64,000 nucleotides of DNA from Onion yellows phytoplasma OY-M (GTDB taxonomy: Bacteria; Bacillota_I; Bacilli_A; Acholeplasmatales; Acholeplasmataceae): the NCBI GenBank assembly GCA_000009845.1, contig AP006628.2, positions 248,001-312,000 of the forward strand, in the 5' to 3' direction. Of this stretch, positions 1 through 9,205 are shown one piece after another. Within the stretch, counting starts at the first letter, position 1. Each line of letters opens with the position of its first letter. The notes under the pieces are model-generated. The model did no database searches, was not told the origin of the DNA, and was given only the letters and a program-made list of their open reading frames with translations. A program made the translations under genes and the position numbers.

Positions 1-114
1 AATCAAGAAGCCAAACCAGGCGATTTAGTTAATTTTATGGAAACAAGACCTCTTTCTAAAACTAAAAGATTTCGATTATTCAAAATTCTTTCCCATGCAA
101 AGAGCGCAAAGTAA
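1..114 (+). CDS. rpsQ: 30S ribosomal protein S17, C-terminal part (gene cut by window start)
   Basis: The window opens inside this gene; 37 sense codons and a TAA stop remain. The segment [18 protein letters not shown] matches the end of the S17 OB-fold protein, which binds 16S rRNA and helps start 30S assembly. It lies 12 bases before rplN, the usual order in the S10/spc operon. The N-terminal half and the start codon lie outside the window. Confidence 0.9.
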   Translation, partial: NQEAKPGDLVNFMETRPLSKTKRFRLFKILSHAKSAK

Positions 115-126
115 GGAGATTTTGAT

Positions 127-489
127 ATGATTCAACGAGAAAGTCGTTTAGTTGTAGTTGACAACAGCGGTGCTAAAGAAGTTTTAGTTATTGGTATTTT
201 AGGAGGCACTCGTCGTAGTCATGTAAATATCGGAGATATTGTATTAGTAACTGTTAAATCAGGTTCTGGTACAGTTAAAAAACATGACGTTCTAAAAGCT
301 GTCATTGTACGCACCAAAAAAGGTCTAAGACGTAAAAATGGCTCTTACATTAAATTTGACGACAATGCTGTAGTACTTTTAAAAGAAGATTTAAATATTA
401 TTGGCACCCGTATTTTTGGTCCAGTAGTTAGAGAATTGAGTGATAAGAAATTTTCCAAAATAGTTTCTTTAGCCCAATTAGTTTTGTAA
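127..489 (+). CDS. rplN: 50S ribosomal protein L14
   Basis: The 120-residue product has the usual L14 length (about 122) and opening, [18 protein letters not shown], followed by the basic [20 protein letters not shown] segment and the conserved [13 protein letters not shown] near the end. L14 is a beta-barrel protein at the subunit interface that contacts 16S rRNA helix 14. The ATG is preceded by AAGGAG at about 115, which fixes the start. It is cotranscribed with rpsQ and rplX; nothing in it is irregular. Confidence 0.97.
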
Positions 490-501
490 GGAGACAACTC
501 A

Positions 502-850
502 ATGCGTATTAAAGTAGGAGAAACAGTAGCTATTTTAGCTGGCAAAGATCGTTTTGTAACAGACGAATCAGGTAAAAAATGACTAAAACAGGCAAGAGTA
601 TTAAAAGTTTTTGCCAAAACTCAAAAAATTATTGTTGAAGGTGTCAACATCAAAACCAAACACCAACCCCCCTTCACAAAACGAAGAAAAGGGCACCATC
701 GTTAAACAAGAAGCTCCCATTCATGTTTCTAATGTAGCTTTAGTTTGCCCCCAAACACAAACTCCCACTAAAGTAGGAATTCGCATACAATCAGGTAAAA
801 AAGTTCGTTATGCTAAAAAATCAAATCAAACATTAGACGAAAAAAATTAA
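502..850 (+). CDS. rplX: 50S ribosomal protein L24, reading frame disrupted
   Basis: The ATG at 502 follows AGGAGA and opens an L24-like frame (MRIKVGETVAILAGKDRF), but this meets an in-frame TGA at 580-582. The same frame continues with L24 sequence (KVFAKTQKIIVEGVNIKTKHQPP) up to a run of six C at 667-672. The rest of L24 (SQNEEKGTIVKQEAPIHVSNVAL, with KKVRYAKKSNQTLDEKN at the end) is then in the +1 frame, as if one base were extra. Removing one C and replacing the TGA codon gives a 115-residue protein of normal L24 length with a KOW domain. L24 starts 50S assembly. Either the sequence has errors here or the gene is truly broken; both lesions are seen directly, their cause is inferred. Confidence 0.85.
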
Positions 851-865
851 GGAGGCTTTGCATCA

Positions 866-1411
866 ATGTCAATGAAAAAAGAAAATACTCTAGACTATTC
901 CAAAATCACTGCCACCTTAATGGAAACTTTTAATTATAAATCCGTTATGCAAGTCCCAAAAGTAGAAAAAGTTGTCATCAATATGGGCGTAGGCGATGCT
1001 ATTTTTAATGTTAAAGTTTTGGATGATGTAGTAGAAGAATTAAAATTATTAAGCGGACAAAGCCCTGTTATCACTAAAGCCAAAAAAGCTATTTCTAATT
1101 TCAAATTACGTGAAGGCATGCCAATTGGAGCTAAAGTGACTTTAAGAGGAGCCCGCAAAGAGGCGTTTTTATGCAAACTAACTCGTTTAGTTTTCCCCCG
1201 CGTAAGAGATTTTAGAGGCATTTCTGGTAAATCTTTTGACGGCAGAGGCAATTACGCTCTAGGATTAAAAGAACAAATCGTTTTTCCAGAAATTAATATC
1301 GACAAAGTTAAAAAAATTCGTGGCATGGATATCATCATTGTAACTACTGCCAAAAATAACACTCAAGCCAAAAAGCTTTTAGAGCTTTATGGTATGCCGT
1401 TTAAAAATTAA
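866..1411 (+). CDS. rplE: 50S ribosomal protein L5
   Basis: The 181-residue product matches L5 in length and sequence: [13 protein letters not shown] near the start, [22 protein letters not shown] in the middle and [14 protein letters not shown] near the end. L5 binds 5S rRNA and forms the central protuberance with L18. AAGGAGG at about 850 lies 9 bases before the ATG at 866; a second ATG at 872 gives a product only two residues shorter. It lies between rplX and rpsN in the spc operon. Confidence 0.97.
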   Translation: MSMKKENTLDYSKITATLMETFNYKSVMQVPKVEKVVINMGVGDAIFNVKVLDDVVEELKLLSGQSPVITKAKKAISNFKLREGMPIGAKVTLRGARKEAFLCKLTRLVFPRVRDFRGISGKSFDGRGNYALGLKEQIVFPEINIDKVKKIRGMDIIIVTTAKNNTQAKKLLELYGMPFKN

Positions 1412-1425
1412 AGGAACTATTACTT

Positions 1426-1695
1426 ATGGCTAAAAAATCCAAAATCGTAAAAGATCAAAAACAAAGAGAGCTAGTTTTAAAATATGCCAAACTACGCTTA
1501 GAACTTAAAAAAAAAGCTGACTATGCTGGGTTGTCTCAAATTCCTGCCAAAGCATCACCTGTACGTTTAAAAAACAGAGATTCTATTGATGGAAGACCAC
1601 GCGGATACATTCGTAAATTCGGCATTTCCCGCATTAATTTTAGGCAGTTAGCTCATCAAGGTAAATTACCTGGAGTCAGAAAAACTAGTTGGTAA
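1426..1695 (+). CDS. rpsN: 30S ribosomal protein S14 (zinc-free 89-residue form)
   Basis: At 89 residues this is the longer S14 type without the CxxC...CxxC zinc ribbon found in the 61-residue form; no cysteine is present. The conserved C-terminal part [20 protein letters not shown] and the ending GVRKTSW are typical. S14 binds the 3' major domain of 16S rRNA in the 30S head. It is preceded by AAAGGAAC and sits between rplE and rpsH as in other Firmicutes. A cysteine-free S14 fits the cysteine-free L36 further on and suggests low zinc demand of the ribosome. Confidence 0.96.
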   Translation: MAKKSKIVKDQKQRELVLKYAKLRLELKKKADYAGLSQIPAKASPVRLKNRDSIDGRPRGYIRKFGISRINFRQLAHQGKLPGVRKTSW

Positions 1696-1716
1696 AGGTA
1701 AAAAGGAGGCTCAAAC

Positions 1717-2109
1717 ATGGTTATGACAGACCCTATTGCAGATATGCTGACACGCATTCGTAATGCCAATCAAATGTCACATTTAAAAGTGTTAGTACCT
1801 GCTTCTAAGTTAAAATTAGAAATTTTAGCAGTTTTAAAAAAAGAAGGTTTTATTAAAGATTTTTATCTACCTCAGTCATCTCGCGAAATAATTATTAGTT
1901 TGAAATATGCTCCCAACAAAGAAAGAGTTATTAAAGGCTTAAAAAGAGTTTCCAAACCAGGACTTAGAGTTTATGCATCAGCAGAACAAATTCCTAAAGT
2001 GCTCAACGGTTTAGGAGTTGCTTTGGTTTCTACTTCTAAAGGAATTCTAACAGATGCTCAAGCTCGCCTTTCTCAAGTTGGTGGCGAAGTTTTAGCTTAT
2101 ATTTGGTAA
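1717..2109 (+). CDS. rpsH: 30S ribosomal protein S8
   Basis: The 130-residue product has the S8 opening [15 protein letters not shown] and the C-terminal [18 protein letters not shown] and [10 protein letters not shown]8 binds the central domain of 16S rRNA (helix 21) and in many bacteria represses the spc operon by binding its own mRNA; no such site was identified here. AAAGGAGG lies 9 bases before the ATG at 1717; a second ATG at 1723 is less well placed. Length and composition are ordinary. Confidence 0.97.
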   Translation: MVMTDPIADMLTRIRNANQMSHLKVLVPASKLKLEILAVLKKEGFIKDFYLPQSSREIIISLKYAPNKERVIKGLKRVSKPGLRVYASAEQIPKVLNGLGVALVSTSKGILTDAQARLSQVGGEVLAYIW

Positions 2110-2155
2110 TTAATTGCCAAATCAAAAGTAGTTAAAGGAGATAAAGGAGAAAATT

Positions 2156-2710
2156 ATGTCACGCGTAGGAAACAAAGCAATTGAAGTCCCTAATGCGGTT
2201 AAAGTTGATATCAAAGATAGAAATTTTATCTCAGTTGAAGGCCCTAAAGGCAAATTAGAATATCAATTCAATCACAGATTAACAATCACTAATGAAAACA
2301 AAGTCATCACAGTAAAACGCCCTAATGATGAAATTTTTATGAAAAAAATTCACGGCACCACTAGAGCCTTACTTTCCAATATGGTAGAAGGCGTAAGCAA
2401 AGGCTTTCAAAAAACCTTAAAAATTGTAGGGTTAGCTTATCGTGCTCAAATTAAAGATAAACAACTAATTTTATCTTTGGGTTTTTCTCATCCTGTAAGC
2501 GTTGCCATTCCTGATAATCTAGAAGTGGTAGTTAACCAAAACACAGAAATTGTTATCAAAGGAATTGACAAACAACTTGTCGGCGAATTTGCTGCCAAAA
2601 ACGTAAAACTACGTAAACCAGAACCTTACAAAGGTAAAGGAATCCGCTACGTAGGACAATACGTTAGACAAAAAGCTGGGAAAAGCGCTAAAAAAACAAG
2701 AAAGGACTAA
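2156..2710 (+). CDS. rplF: 50S ribosomal protein L6
   Basis: The 184-residue protein begins [19 protein letters not shown] and carries the two-fold repeated L6 domain, ending with [27 protein letters not shown], the region that meets 23S rRNA near the sarcin-ricin loop. Length is slightly above the common 178. Two purine-rich elements (AAAGGAG at about 2134 and 2144) precede the ATG, the nearer one well spaced. The gene is followed closely by rplR, whose ribosome binding site lies in the last codons of rplF. Confidence 0.97.
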   Translation: MSRVGNKAIEVPNAVKVDIKDRNFISVEGPKGKLEYQFNHRLTITNENKVITVKRPNDEIFMKKIHGTTRALLSNMVEGVSKGFQKTLKIVGLAYRAQIKDKQLILSLGFSHPVSVAIPDNLEVVVNQNTEIVIKGIDKQLVGEFAAKNVKLRKPEPYKGKGIRYVGQYVRQKAGKSAKKTRKD

Positions 2711-2719
2711 AAATAAGTT

Positions 2720-3073
2720 ATGATAACAAAACAATCCTCTAACGTGCTTCGTAAAAAACGTCATCTTCGCCTTAGAAAAATTGTTTCAGGCACATCACAA
2801 AGACCACGTTTAAATGTTTTTAGATCTAATAAATTTCTTTATGTGCAAATAATTGATGACACCCAACAAACAACTCTATGCAGCGCTAATAGCAAAGAAT
2901 CCAATGTTTTGGGATCCAACATCAAAGCCGCTGAAGCAGTAGGCGCTCTTATCGCTAAAAAAGCCTTAGCCCAAGGCATTAAAAATGTTGTTTTTGATAG
3001 ATCAGGGTATTTGTATCACGGCAAAATCAAAGCCTTAGCTGATGCTTGTCGTAAATCAGGCTTACAGTTTTAA
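2720..3073 (+). CDS. rplR: 50S ribosomal protein L18
   Basis: The 117-residue product has the basic N-terminus ([29 protein letters not shown]) and the [28 protein letters not shown] ending typical of L18, split here as two quoted motifs of the family. L18 binds 5S rRNA with L5. The start at 2720 is only 10 bases after the rplF stop; its Shine-Dalgarno AAAGGA lies across the end of rplF, so translation is probably coupled. Length is normal. Confidence 0.96.
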   Translation: MITKQSSNVLRKKRHLRLRKIVSGTSQRPRLNVFRSNKFLYVQIIDDTQQTTLCSANSKESNVLGSNIKAAEAVGALIAKKALAQGIKNVVFDRSGYLYHGKIKALADACRKSGLQF

Positions 3074-3087
3074 AGGAGAAAAGCAAA

Positions 3088-3603
3088 ATGAAAGCAATAA
3101 AGAAAGAATTTAACAAAAAAGCCCCTCTTTTAGAAGAAAAAGTTGTTAAAATTAATCGTATTACTAAAGTAGTTAAAGGCGGTGCTCGTTTTCGTTTTTC
3201 TGCTTTGGTAGTTGTTGGCGATAAAAAAGGGCAAATTGGTTTCGCCACCGCTAAAGCTAAAGAAATTGTAGAAGCTATTAAAAAAGCTTTAGAAAAAGCC
3301 AAAAAACAATTAGTTCGCATTCCTATTACAGGAACTACTATTCCTCATGACACTATTGGACGTTTTGGAGCGTCTAAGTTTTTTTTAAAACCAGCTTCCA
3401 AAGGAACTGGAATTGTTGCTGGAGGAAAAGCTGCTAGAACTATTTTAGAATTAGTAGGCATTAATGATGTTCTTACTAAAACTTTTGGTTCACGCACCTC
3501 TATTAACGTAATAAGAGCAGTAATGGATGGATTACAAAGTTTACGCACTAAAGAAGAAGTAGCTAAATTAAGAGGCATCACTTTAGCGAAAAAAGAACAA
3601 TGA
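3088..3603 (+). CDS. rpsE: 30S ribosomal protein S5
   Basis: The 171-residue protein has the N-terminal double-stranded RNA-binding part ([20 protein letters not shown]) and the ribosomal S5 C-terminal fold ([20 protein letters not shown], then [19 protein letters not shown]). S5 is involved in decoding accuracy and binds helix 34 of 16S rRNA. AAAGGAG precedes the ATG by 9 bases. The TGA stop overlaps the rpmD ATG (ATGA), so the two genes are translationally coupled. Confidence 0.97.
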   Translation: MKAIKKEFNKKAPLLEEKVVKINRITKVVKGGARFRFSALVVVGDKKGQIGFATAKAKEIVEAIKKALEKAKKQLVRIPITGTTIPHDTIGRFGASKFFLKPASKGTGIVAGGKAARTILELVGINDVLTKTFGSRTSINVIRAVMDGLQSLRTKEEVAKLRGITLAKKEQ

Positions 3604-3797
3604 AATTAAAAATTACTCTTACCAAAAGCCTTATTGCTTGTCGTGTTAATCAAATTAAAACCGCTCACTGTCTAGGTTTGAAAAAAATTAACAATCAAGT
3701 TATTAAAGATGACACTCCAGCCATCCATGGAATGATTAAAACCATCAGTCATCTTGTTGTAGTTGAAAAAGTTTCTGATACAAAGGAGCAAAAATAA
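3600..3797 (+). CDS. rpmD: 50S ribosomal protein L30
   Basis: This 65-residue protein has the L30 pattern: [31 protein letters not shown] followed by [19 protein letters not shown], read here in two parts of the family signature. It is a few residues longer than the usual 59-60 through a charged tail (SDTKEQK). It starts inside the rpsE stop (ATGA) and its TAA at 3795 shares a base with the rplO ATG, so rpsE, rpmD and rplO form a tightly coupled unit. L30 is a peripheral 50S protein absent from some bacteria. Confidence 0.94.
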   Translation: MKLKITLTKSLIACRVNQIKTAHCLGLKKINNQVIKDDTPAIHGMIKTISHLVVVEKVSDTKEQK

Positions 3798-4235
3798 TGT
3801 TACACACACTAAAACCGGTCACTAATGCTCGTAAATCCACTAAACGTTTAGGACGTGGAACCTGGTAGTGGCACTGGTAAAACTTCTGGTAAAGGACACA
3901 AAGGACAATTAGCACGTTCAGGAAAAACTTTGCGTCCCGGCTTTGAAGGCGGACAAATCCCTTTTTTTCAAAGAATTCCTAAAAGAGGATTTCACAACTT
4001 TGCCCAAAAAAGATACGCCCTTCTTAACCTTAAAACTCTAGAAAACTTTCCTCAAGATACCGTTGTTACTCCTCAATTATTGTTAGAAAAAAAAATAATT
4101 AAAGACCAATTATGTGGTATTAAAGTTTTGGCGCAAGGAACTCTCACTAAAAAATTAGTCGTAAAAGCTTCAAAATTCTCCAAACAAGCTCAAGCAGCCA
4201 TTTTAGCAGTTGGTGGAAATATAGAGGTAATTTAA
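3797..4235 (+). CDS. rplO: 50S ribosomal protein L15, single-base frameshift near the N-terminus
   Basis: The ATG at 3797 opens the L15 N-terminus ([21 protein letters not shown]) but reaches TAG at 3866-3868. The rest of L15 (PGSGTGKTSGKGHKGQLAR, the glycine-rich arm, then FEGGQIPFFQRIPKRGF) is in the +1 frame from about 3859. One extra A in GGAACCTGG explains it; without it the product is 145 residues, normal for L15. L15 is a late 50S assembly protein. AAAGGAGC lies inside the end of rpmD. Whether the lesion is a sequence error or a mutation cannot be decided from the sequence; no alternative start with a ribosome binding site is seen for the downstream part. Confidence 0.9.
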
Positions 4236-4237
4236 AG

Positions 4238-5479
4238 ATGAAACGTCAATTAAAATTAGTTTTAGGCAATCGTAAATTAATGTTTCAAATCTTTTTTACC
4301 TTATTTATTATTTCTATTGTTTGTTTAGGAACTTCTTGGCCTCTTCCTTTTATTAATACTAAATCCCTTGATTTGTCCAAACTTTTTGGGGTTTTTTCCA
4401 TAAATGCTGGTACTCTTTTTGGATTGGGAATCACTCCTTACATCACTGCTTCCATTGTAGTGCAATTTTTGCAAAAACTTCTTCCTATTTGTCGCGAATG
4501 GAAAGACCAAGGACAAATGGGCAAACGCAAACTTAATCTTTTAACGCGTAGTCTTGCCTTATTGTTTGCTTTTGGGCAATCTTTTGCTTTTTTGAACAGT
4601 TATTCAAAACTTTTTGTCACATCAATAAGTACAAGCCAACTGTTTTTGTTAGCTTTAATTGCTACTGCAGGAGTTGCTGTTTTAATTTGGTTTGCTGACC
4701 TTATCAATTCCAAAGGCATTGGAAACGGGACTTCTATTTTAATTGTTGTTTCGATGAGCCACAGCCTAATTAATCTATTTGTAAATCTGAAAGAATCATA
4801 TTTATCTCAAAACAATTTTTTAACTTTGAAAACTTTTAATTTTGCATGTATTGTTCTTTTGCTTCTCTTATTTTTAATTTTTACTGTAGTTGTGCAAATA
4901 ACATCTTTAAAAATACCTATCAATTATGCGCGCAATCAAGTGCAAGGAAAAAGCTACATTCCATTAAAAATTAATAGTGCAGGAGTTATGCCAGTTATTT
5001 TGGCATCTGCTTTATTGCAACCTTTCCAGATGTTAGCAGGAGTTATTGGGAATACAAAATTTACAGAAGTAGTAGATTTTTTTGCCAAAACTAACTTTCC
5101 TGAAAACCAAATTAACTTTTTTGCCATAGGCTTTTTAGTCTTGTTAGTAATTGTTTTTTCTTTCTTTTCTGCTTTTATGAATGTCAATCCTGAAGATATT
5201 TCAGAACATTTATCCAAACAAGATGCCTATATTGCAGGTTTAAGACCAGGTGAACAAACTACTCGTTATTTAGCTAATACCTTATTTAAAATCACTGTTT
5301 TAGGAACTGTTTTTATTGCTGCTCTTGTTGTAACACCTATTCTTATGGAACATTTTTTAGGTTTGAAAGATATGAAATTAGGAGGAACCAGTTTGCTTAT
5401 TATTGTTAGTGTAGCCCTTGAAACTATCCAACGCATCAAAGCTACTGCCAACAAAAAAGAATATCAAAAATTATTTTAA
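4238..5479 (+). CDS. secY: Protein translocase channel subunit SecY
   Basis: A 413-residue protein with about ten hydrophobic segments, the first at residues 17-37. Family motifs visible include GLGITPYITASIVVQFLQ (plug and TM2 region), SKGIGNGTSILI and, near the end, FSFFSAFMNVNPEDISEHL and GLRPGEQT in the cytosolic loop that contacts SecA and the ribosome. SecY forms the membrane pore with SecE (42447-42857 in this window). It starts 2 bases after rplO and precedes adk, as in most Firmicutes. In phytoplasmas this route exports membrane and secreted virulence proteins (known biology, not shown here). Confidence 0.97.
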   Translation: MKRQLKLVLGNRKLMFQIFFTLFIISIVCLGTSWPLPFINTKSLDLSKLFGVFSINAGTLFGLGITPYITASIVVQFLQKLLPICREWKDQGQMGKRKLNLLTRSLALLFAFGQSFAFLNSYSKLFVTSISTSQLFLLALIATAGVAVLIWFADLINSKGIGNGTSILIVVSMSHSLINLFVNLKESYLSQNNFLTLKTFNFACIVLLLLLFLIFTVVVQITSLKIPINYARNQVQGKSYIPLKINSAGVMPVILASALLQPFQMLAGVIGNTKFTEVVDFFAKTNFPENQINFFAIGFLVLLVIVFSFFSAFMNVNPEDISEHLSKQDAYIAGLRPGEQTTRYLANTLFKITVLGTVFIAALVVTPILMEHFLGLKDMKLGGTSLLIIVSVALETIQRIKATANKKEYQKLF

Positions 5480-5497
5480 TTAAGCAAACAAGACAAT

Positions 5498-6151
5498 ATG
5501 ATACTAATATTATTAGGACCGCCCGGAATTGGTAAAGGGACTCAAGCTTCTGTTTTATCAGATATTTTAAAAATTAACCACATTGCAACAGGCGATATTT
5601 TTCGTAAAAATTTTAAAGAAAATACTGAATTAGGCATTTTAATTAAAAAAATTATTGCTCAAGGACTTTTAGTTCCTGACGACATTACTAACCAAATGAT
5701 AGCTGATTACTTGTCTAAGGACATCGCTACTAAAGATTTTTTATTAGACGGTTTTCCCCGCAATGTTTTGCAAGCTCGTTTTTTGGATGATTTTTTCAAA
5801 AACTCTCATTTATTTTTAACTAAAGTCATCTATTTTAACGCTGGCACCCAAGATTTAATGAAAAGAATTGTAGGACGCAGAATTTGTCCCGAATGTGGTA
5901 AGGTTTATCACATCGAAAACATTCCTCCCAAAACTCCAGGTATTTGTGACAAAGACCAAAAAACCTTAATTCAAAGAGAAGATGACAAACCAGAAACCTT
6001 CCTTAAGCGCCTCAAAGTGTTTAATCAAGAAACATTGCCATTAGTGCAATATTATCGCGAACAAAATCAACTTTTTGAAGTAGATGGTATGCAAAACATC
6101 GACCAAGTTACTAAAATGATTTTAGAAGTTTTAGAAACAGACCGCAAATGA
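5498..6151 (+). CDS. adk: Adenylate kinase
   Basis: The 217-residue enzyme (ATP + AMP to 2 ADP) has the P-loop GPPGIGKGT at residues 7-15, the AMP-binding region with TGDIFR (31-36) and the DGFPRN motif (84-89). The LID carries a Gram-positive type zinc site of three cysteines and one aspartate (C130, C133, C150, D153). The TGA stop overlaps the ATG of map (ATGA at 6148), so the two are coupled. The ribosome binding site is weak (AAGCAAACAAG), the spacing to secY being 18 bases. Confidence 0.97.
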   Translation: MILILLGPPGIGKGTQASVLSDILKINHIATGDIFRKNFKENTELGILIKKIIAQGLLVPDDITNQMIADYLSKDIATKDFLLDGFPRNVLQARFLDDFFKNSHLFLTKVIYFNAGTQDLMKRIVGRRICPECGKVYHIENIPPKTPGICDKDQKTLIQREDDKPETFLKRLKVFNQETLPLVQYYREQNQLFEVDGMQNIDQVTKMILEVLETDRK

Positions 6152-6891
6152 TTTCCATCAAAACTCCTCATGAAATTGCTATCATGAAACAAGCAGGAAA
6201 AATCATTAACGAAGCCCACAGATTGCTTGCTTCCTTTGTTATTCCAGGAATGTCAACTTTTGATCTAGATTTATTAGCTAAGAATTTTTATCAAAAAAAA
6301 AGTGTTATTTCTGCTTTTAAAGGTTACAACGGATTTCCCAAACATATTTGTGCCTCAGTTAATGAAGTGGTAGTTCACGGCATTCCTTCCAAAAAAACCA
6401 TCCTTAAACAAGGTGATATCATTACCTTAGATTTAGGAATTAACTATCAAGGTTATTATGTTGATTGTGCTTATTCTTATGTTGTAGGAACTTTTTGCCA
6501 AACTACTCAAAACTTGCTTGCACTTACTCAAAAAGCCTTATTTCAAGGTCTTTTGCAAATTAAACCCCAAAATCATTTTTCTGACATTTCTCATGCCATT
6601 GAACTTTTTGCCAAAAACAATAATTTAGGCATCGTAGAAGAATTTACCGGACATGGTATTGGTACATCTTTGCACGAAGAACCCTATATTCCTAATTTTG
6701 GCAAACCCCACGAAGGCGCAATCCTACAACCAGGAATGACTTTTTGTGTAGAACCAATGCTTACTTTAGGAAATCCCGAAATTGCTATTTTGCAAGATAA
6801 TTGGACTGTAGTTACCACAGACAAAAGTCTAAGTGCTCATTTTGAACACACAGTTTTAGTAACTCCTACAGGATACGAAATACTTGCATAA
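6148..6891 (+). CDS. map: Methionine aminopeptidase, type I
   Basis: The 247-residue enzyme removes the initiator methionine from nascent proteins. All metal and catalytic residues can be seen: H78 (VVHGIP), D95 (LDLG), D106 (YVDCA), H169 (TGHGIG), E202 (VEPML) and E233 (FEHTV). H176, another conserved histidine, is present in SLHEEP. The N-terminal SH3-like zinc extension of some homologues is absent, as usual for the short type Ia form. It starts inside the adk stop and is followed by infA, the standard spc/alpha junction. Confidence 0.96.
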   Translation: MISIKTPHEIAIMKQAGKIINEAHRLLASFVIPGMSTFDLDLLAKNFYQKKSVISAFKGYNGFPKHICASVNEVVVHGIPSKKTILKQGDIITLDLGINYQGYYVDCAYSYVVGTFCQTTQNLLALTQKALFQGLLQIKPQNHFSDISHAIELFAKNNNLGIVEEFTGHGIGTSLHEEPYIPNFGKPHEGAILQPGMTFCVEPMLTLGNPEIAILQDNWTVVTTDKSLSAHFEHTVLVTPTGYEILA

Positions 6892-6966
6892 TATGTTTTT
6901 CATTTTACCAAATTACATCACAACCACCCCCAAACCCAGAAATCAAAATTAAAGGAATCACTTTGA

Positions 6967-7203
6967 ATGTCAAAAAACAATTTAAACGAAACTGAATCCA
7001 AAATTGAAATCGAAGCTAAAGTTGTTGAATTATTATCAAATGATAAATTTAAAGTAGAGCTTCCAAATAAAAAAACGATTATCGCTTATGTTTCTGGTAA
7101 AATACGTATCAACAACATACGCATTTTACCTGGTGATAAAGTAAGAATTGAATTATCACCATACGACCCTACACGAGCACGAATCACTTATCGTTTTAAG
7201 TAA
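6967..7203 (+). CDS. infA: Translation initiation factor IF-1
   Basis: A 78-residue S1-like OB-fold protein: [19 protein letters not shown], then [26 protein letters not shown] and ITYRF at the end, as in bacterial IF-1. The N-terminus is about six residues longer than the usual 72, being polar ([10 protein letters not shown]). IF-1 occupies the 30S A site during initiation. AAAGGAATC precedes the ATG. The 75 bases between map and infA have no strong promoter or hairpin. Confidence 0.95.
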   Translation: MSKNNLNETESKIEIEAKVVELLSNDKFKVELPNKKTIIAYVSGKIRINNIRILPGDKVRIELSPYDPTRARITYRFK

Positions 7204-7215
7204 GGAGAAAAGATT

Positions 7216-7332
7216 ATGAAAGTTAGAGCTTCAGTTAAAAAACGCAGTGAAGATGATATCATTGTTCGTCGTAAAGGACGCATTTATGTTATCAATAAAA
7301 AAAATCGTAGACACAATCAAAGACAAGGATAA
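7216..7332 (+). CDS. rpmJ: 50S ribosomal protein L36 (cysteine-free)
   Basis: A 38-residue frame: [20 protein letters not shown] then [18 protein letters not shown], the L36 family with its usual size, ending and place between infA and rpsM. AAGGAGAAA lies 7 bases before the ATG. The four zinc ligands of the common form (CxxC...C...H, as in MCEKCKV and ICENPKH) are replaced: positions 11-15 read SEDDI and ICEN has become INKK. This is therefore the non-zinc form of L36. Confidence 0.95.
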
Positions 7333-7344
7333 AAGGAGATATTT

Positions 7345-7710
7345 ATGGCGCGAATTGCAGGAATAGATATTCCAAGCGACAAAAGAGTAGTAATTGCACT
7401 AACTTATATTTATGGTTTAGGCAATAAATTATCTCATAAAATTTTAAACGAGTTAAACATTGACCAAAATATTAGAGTTAAAAATTTAACCGAACAGCAA
7501 TTATCAGCTTTACGTAGTGAAATTACTAAATACAACGTAGAAGGCGACCTAAGACGTGAAGTTACTTTAAATATTAAACGTTTAATGGAAATTGGAGCTT
7601 ACAGAGGGCTACGCCACCGTAAAGGATTGCCTGTAAGAGGACAAAAAACCAGAAACAATGCTCACACTGTTAAAGGTAAACCTAAAGCAATTGCTGGTAA
7701 GAAAAAATAA
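7345..7710 (+). CDS. rpsM: 30S ribosomal protein S13
   Basis: The 121-residue product begins [20 protein letters not shown] and has the helix-two-turn-helix part [14 protein letters not shown] and the C-terminal tail [21 protein letters not shown]13 binds 16S rRNA in the head and bridges to L5. AAAAGGAGA precedes the ATG by about 7 bases. It is followed by 41 bases of A+T-rich DNA and rpsK. Confidence 0.97.
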   Translation: MARIAGIDIPSDKRVVIALTYIYGLGNKLSHKILNELNIDQNIRVKNLTEQQLSALRSEITKYNVEGDLRREVTLNIKRLMEIGAYRGLRHRKGLPVRGQKTRNNAHTVKGKPKAIAGKKK

Positions 7711-7751
7711 TAAAATTAACTAAATAATAAAAATAATAAAGGAGAAAGGCA

Positions 7752-8138
7752 TTGGCAAGAAAAAAAACTACCAAACGCAAAGTTAAAAAAAATGTTCCTT
7801 TAGGAATTGCACATATTCATACCACTTTTAACAACACTATCGTTACTATCACTGATCTTAACGGTAATGCTGTTACTTGGAGTAGTGCAGGTGCTTTGGG
7901 TTTTAAAGGAAGTCGTAAATCAACTCCCTTTGCAGCACAATTAGCCGCTGAAGCAGTTGCCAAAGCAGCGATGGAACACGGAATGGTTAAAGTAGAAACT
8001 TTCATTACAGGACCAGGTCCCGGAAGAGAAGCAGCTATCCGTTCTTTGCAAGCAGCAGGATTAGAAATTACTGCTATTAAAGATGTTACTGCAGTACCAC
8101 ATAATGGTTGTCGACCGCCAAAACCTCCTAGAGGATAA
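7752..8138 (+). CDS. rpsK: 30S ribosomal protein S11 (TTG start)
   Basis: The 128-residue protein has [37 protein letters not shown] and the C-terminal [18 protein letters not shown] of S11, a 30S platform protein lining the E site. No ATG is available: the frame starts with TTG at 7752, 6 bases after AAAGGAGAAAGG, and the second residue onward (ARKKTTKRK) is the normal S11 N-terminus, so TTG is the real start. Confidence 0.96.
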   Translation: MARKKTTKRKVKKNVPLGIAHIHTTFNNTIVTITDLNGNAVTWSSAGALGFKGSRKSTPFAAQLAAEAVAKAAMEHGMVKVETFITGPGPGREAAIRSLQAAGLEITAIKDVTAVPHNGCRPPKPPRG

Positions 8139-8168
8139 TAATCTTGTTCGGCATTTCAAGGAGTAATT

Positions 8169-9162
8169 ATGAAAAATATTAAATTTATTAAACCTTTTTT
8201 TGTTGAAGAAATTGATGAAAATCCCATTTCTGGGAAATTCATCATTAAACCTTTAGAAAGAGGATACGGCATTACTGTAGGAAACGCTCTAAGAAGAGTT
8301 TTGTTATCTTCTTTGCCTGGTACTGCTATTGTAAATGTTAAAATTCAAGGAGTAGAACAAGAATTTACCACTATTCCTGGCGTTTATGAAGATGTCATGA
8401 CAATTATTTTAAATTTAAAAAAAATTGTTTTTGCCGTAGACGACGAATCAGATGATTTTGAAGAAAAACTAGAACTAATTGCCAAAGGACCACAACGCCT
8501 AACCGCTTCTTCTTTCGAACTGCCTGCAGGAGTTAAAATCATCAACCCCGATCATTACATTACCACTCTTTCTGATGATGTTTGCTTTCATATGACAGTT
8601 ACCCTTAAAAAAGGCATTGGTTATGTTGGCGCCAAAGACAACAAAGTTCACGGCGAAAATCAAGTAGGCGTTATTGCAATTGATTCTTTATTTACTCCTG
8701 TTGTCAATGTTTCTTATCAAGTAGAAAAAAAATTAGGCAACAAAGACGAATTAACTATTGAAATTACCACTAACGGCGCTCTTTTAGCTAAAGAAGCTTT
8801 AGCAACTGCAGCTAGCATTTTAGTAGATCATTTTAATGTTTTAGTAGAATTAAGCCAAAAACCTGCTCATGTAGAATTTGTTTCCGAATCTAAAAAAGAA
8901 GCTCACAATTAGCGTACTAGATTTAGAAATTGAACAACTAGATTTATCTGTAAGGCTTTTTAACAGTCTTAAAAGAGCAGGGATTGACACAGTTGCTGCT
9001 TTAGTAAAATTAAGTGAAAAAGAAGTTGTCAAACTTAAAAGCTTAGGACGAAAATCTTTCCAAGAATTAAAAGATAAATTTTTAGAATACGGTTTAGAAT
9101 TCAATGATTATCTTAAAGAAGTTTTGCATCACAGCGTTGAAGAAGACAAAGACAAACATTAA
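8169..9162 (+). CDS. rpoA: RNA polymerase alpha subunit, frameshift between N- and C-terminal domains
   Basis: The first frame (8169-8912, 247 codons) encodes the alpha N-terminal domain: GRGYGITVGNALRRVLLSS-type assembly motif at residues 36-51, and IDSLFTPVVNVSYQVE. It ends at TAG 8910-8912 just past the linker. The C-terminal domain (LEIEQLDLSVRLFNSLKRAG, LKSLGRKSFQELKDKF) continues in the +1 frame to 9162. Dropping one A from the run of six at about 8892-8897 joins them into a normal 330-residue alpha. Translation as seen would give an alpha able to dimerise and bind beta and beta-prime but lacking the UP-element and activator-binding domain. Polymerase slippage on the A run, a sequence error or a real split are all possible. 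Confidence 0.93.
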
Positions 9163-9205
9163 AACTAAAAAACACATTAGAAAATAGAAAGGACAGATAA
9201 ATTTT

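Noticed and set aside
580..582. TGA in rplX as a tryptophan codon, as in mycoplasmas
   Set aside because: Conserved tryptophans are all TGG and TGA ends at least eight genes in this window, so the standard code applies.
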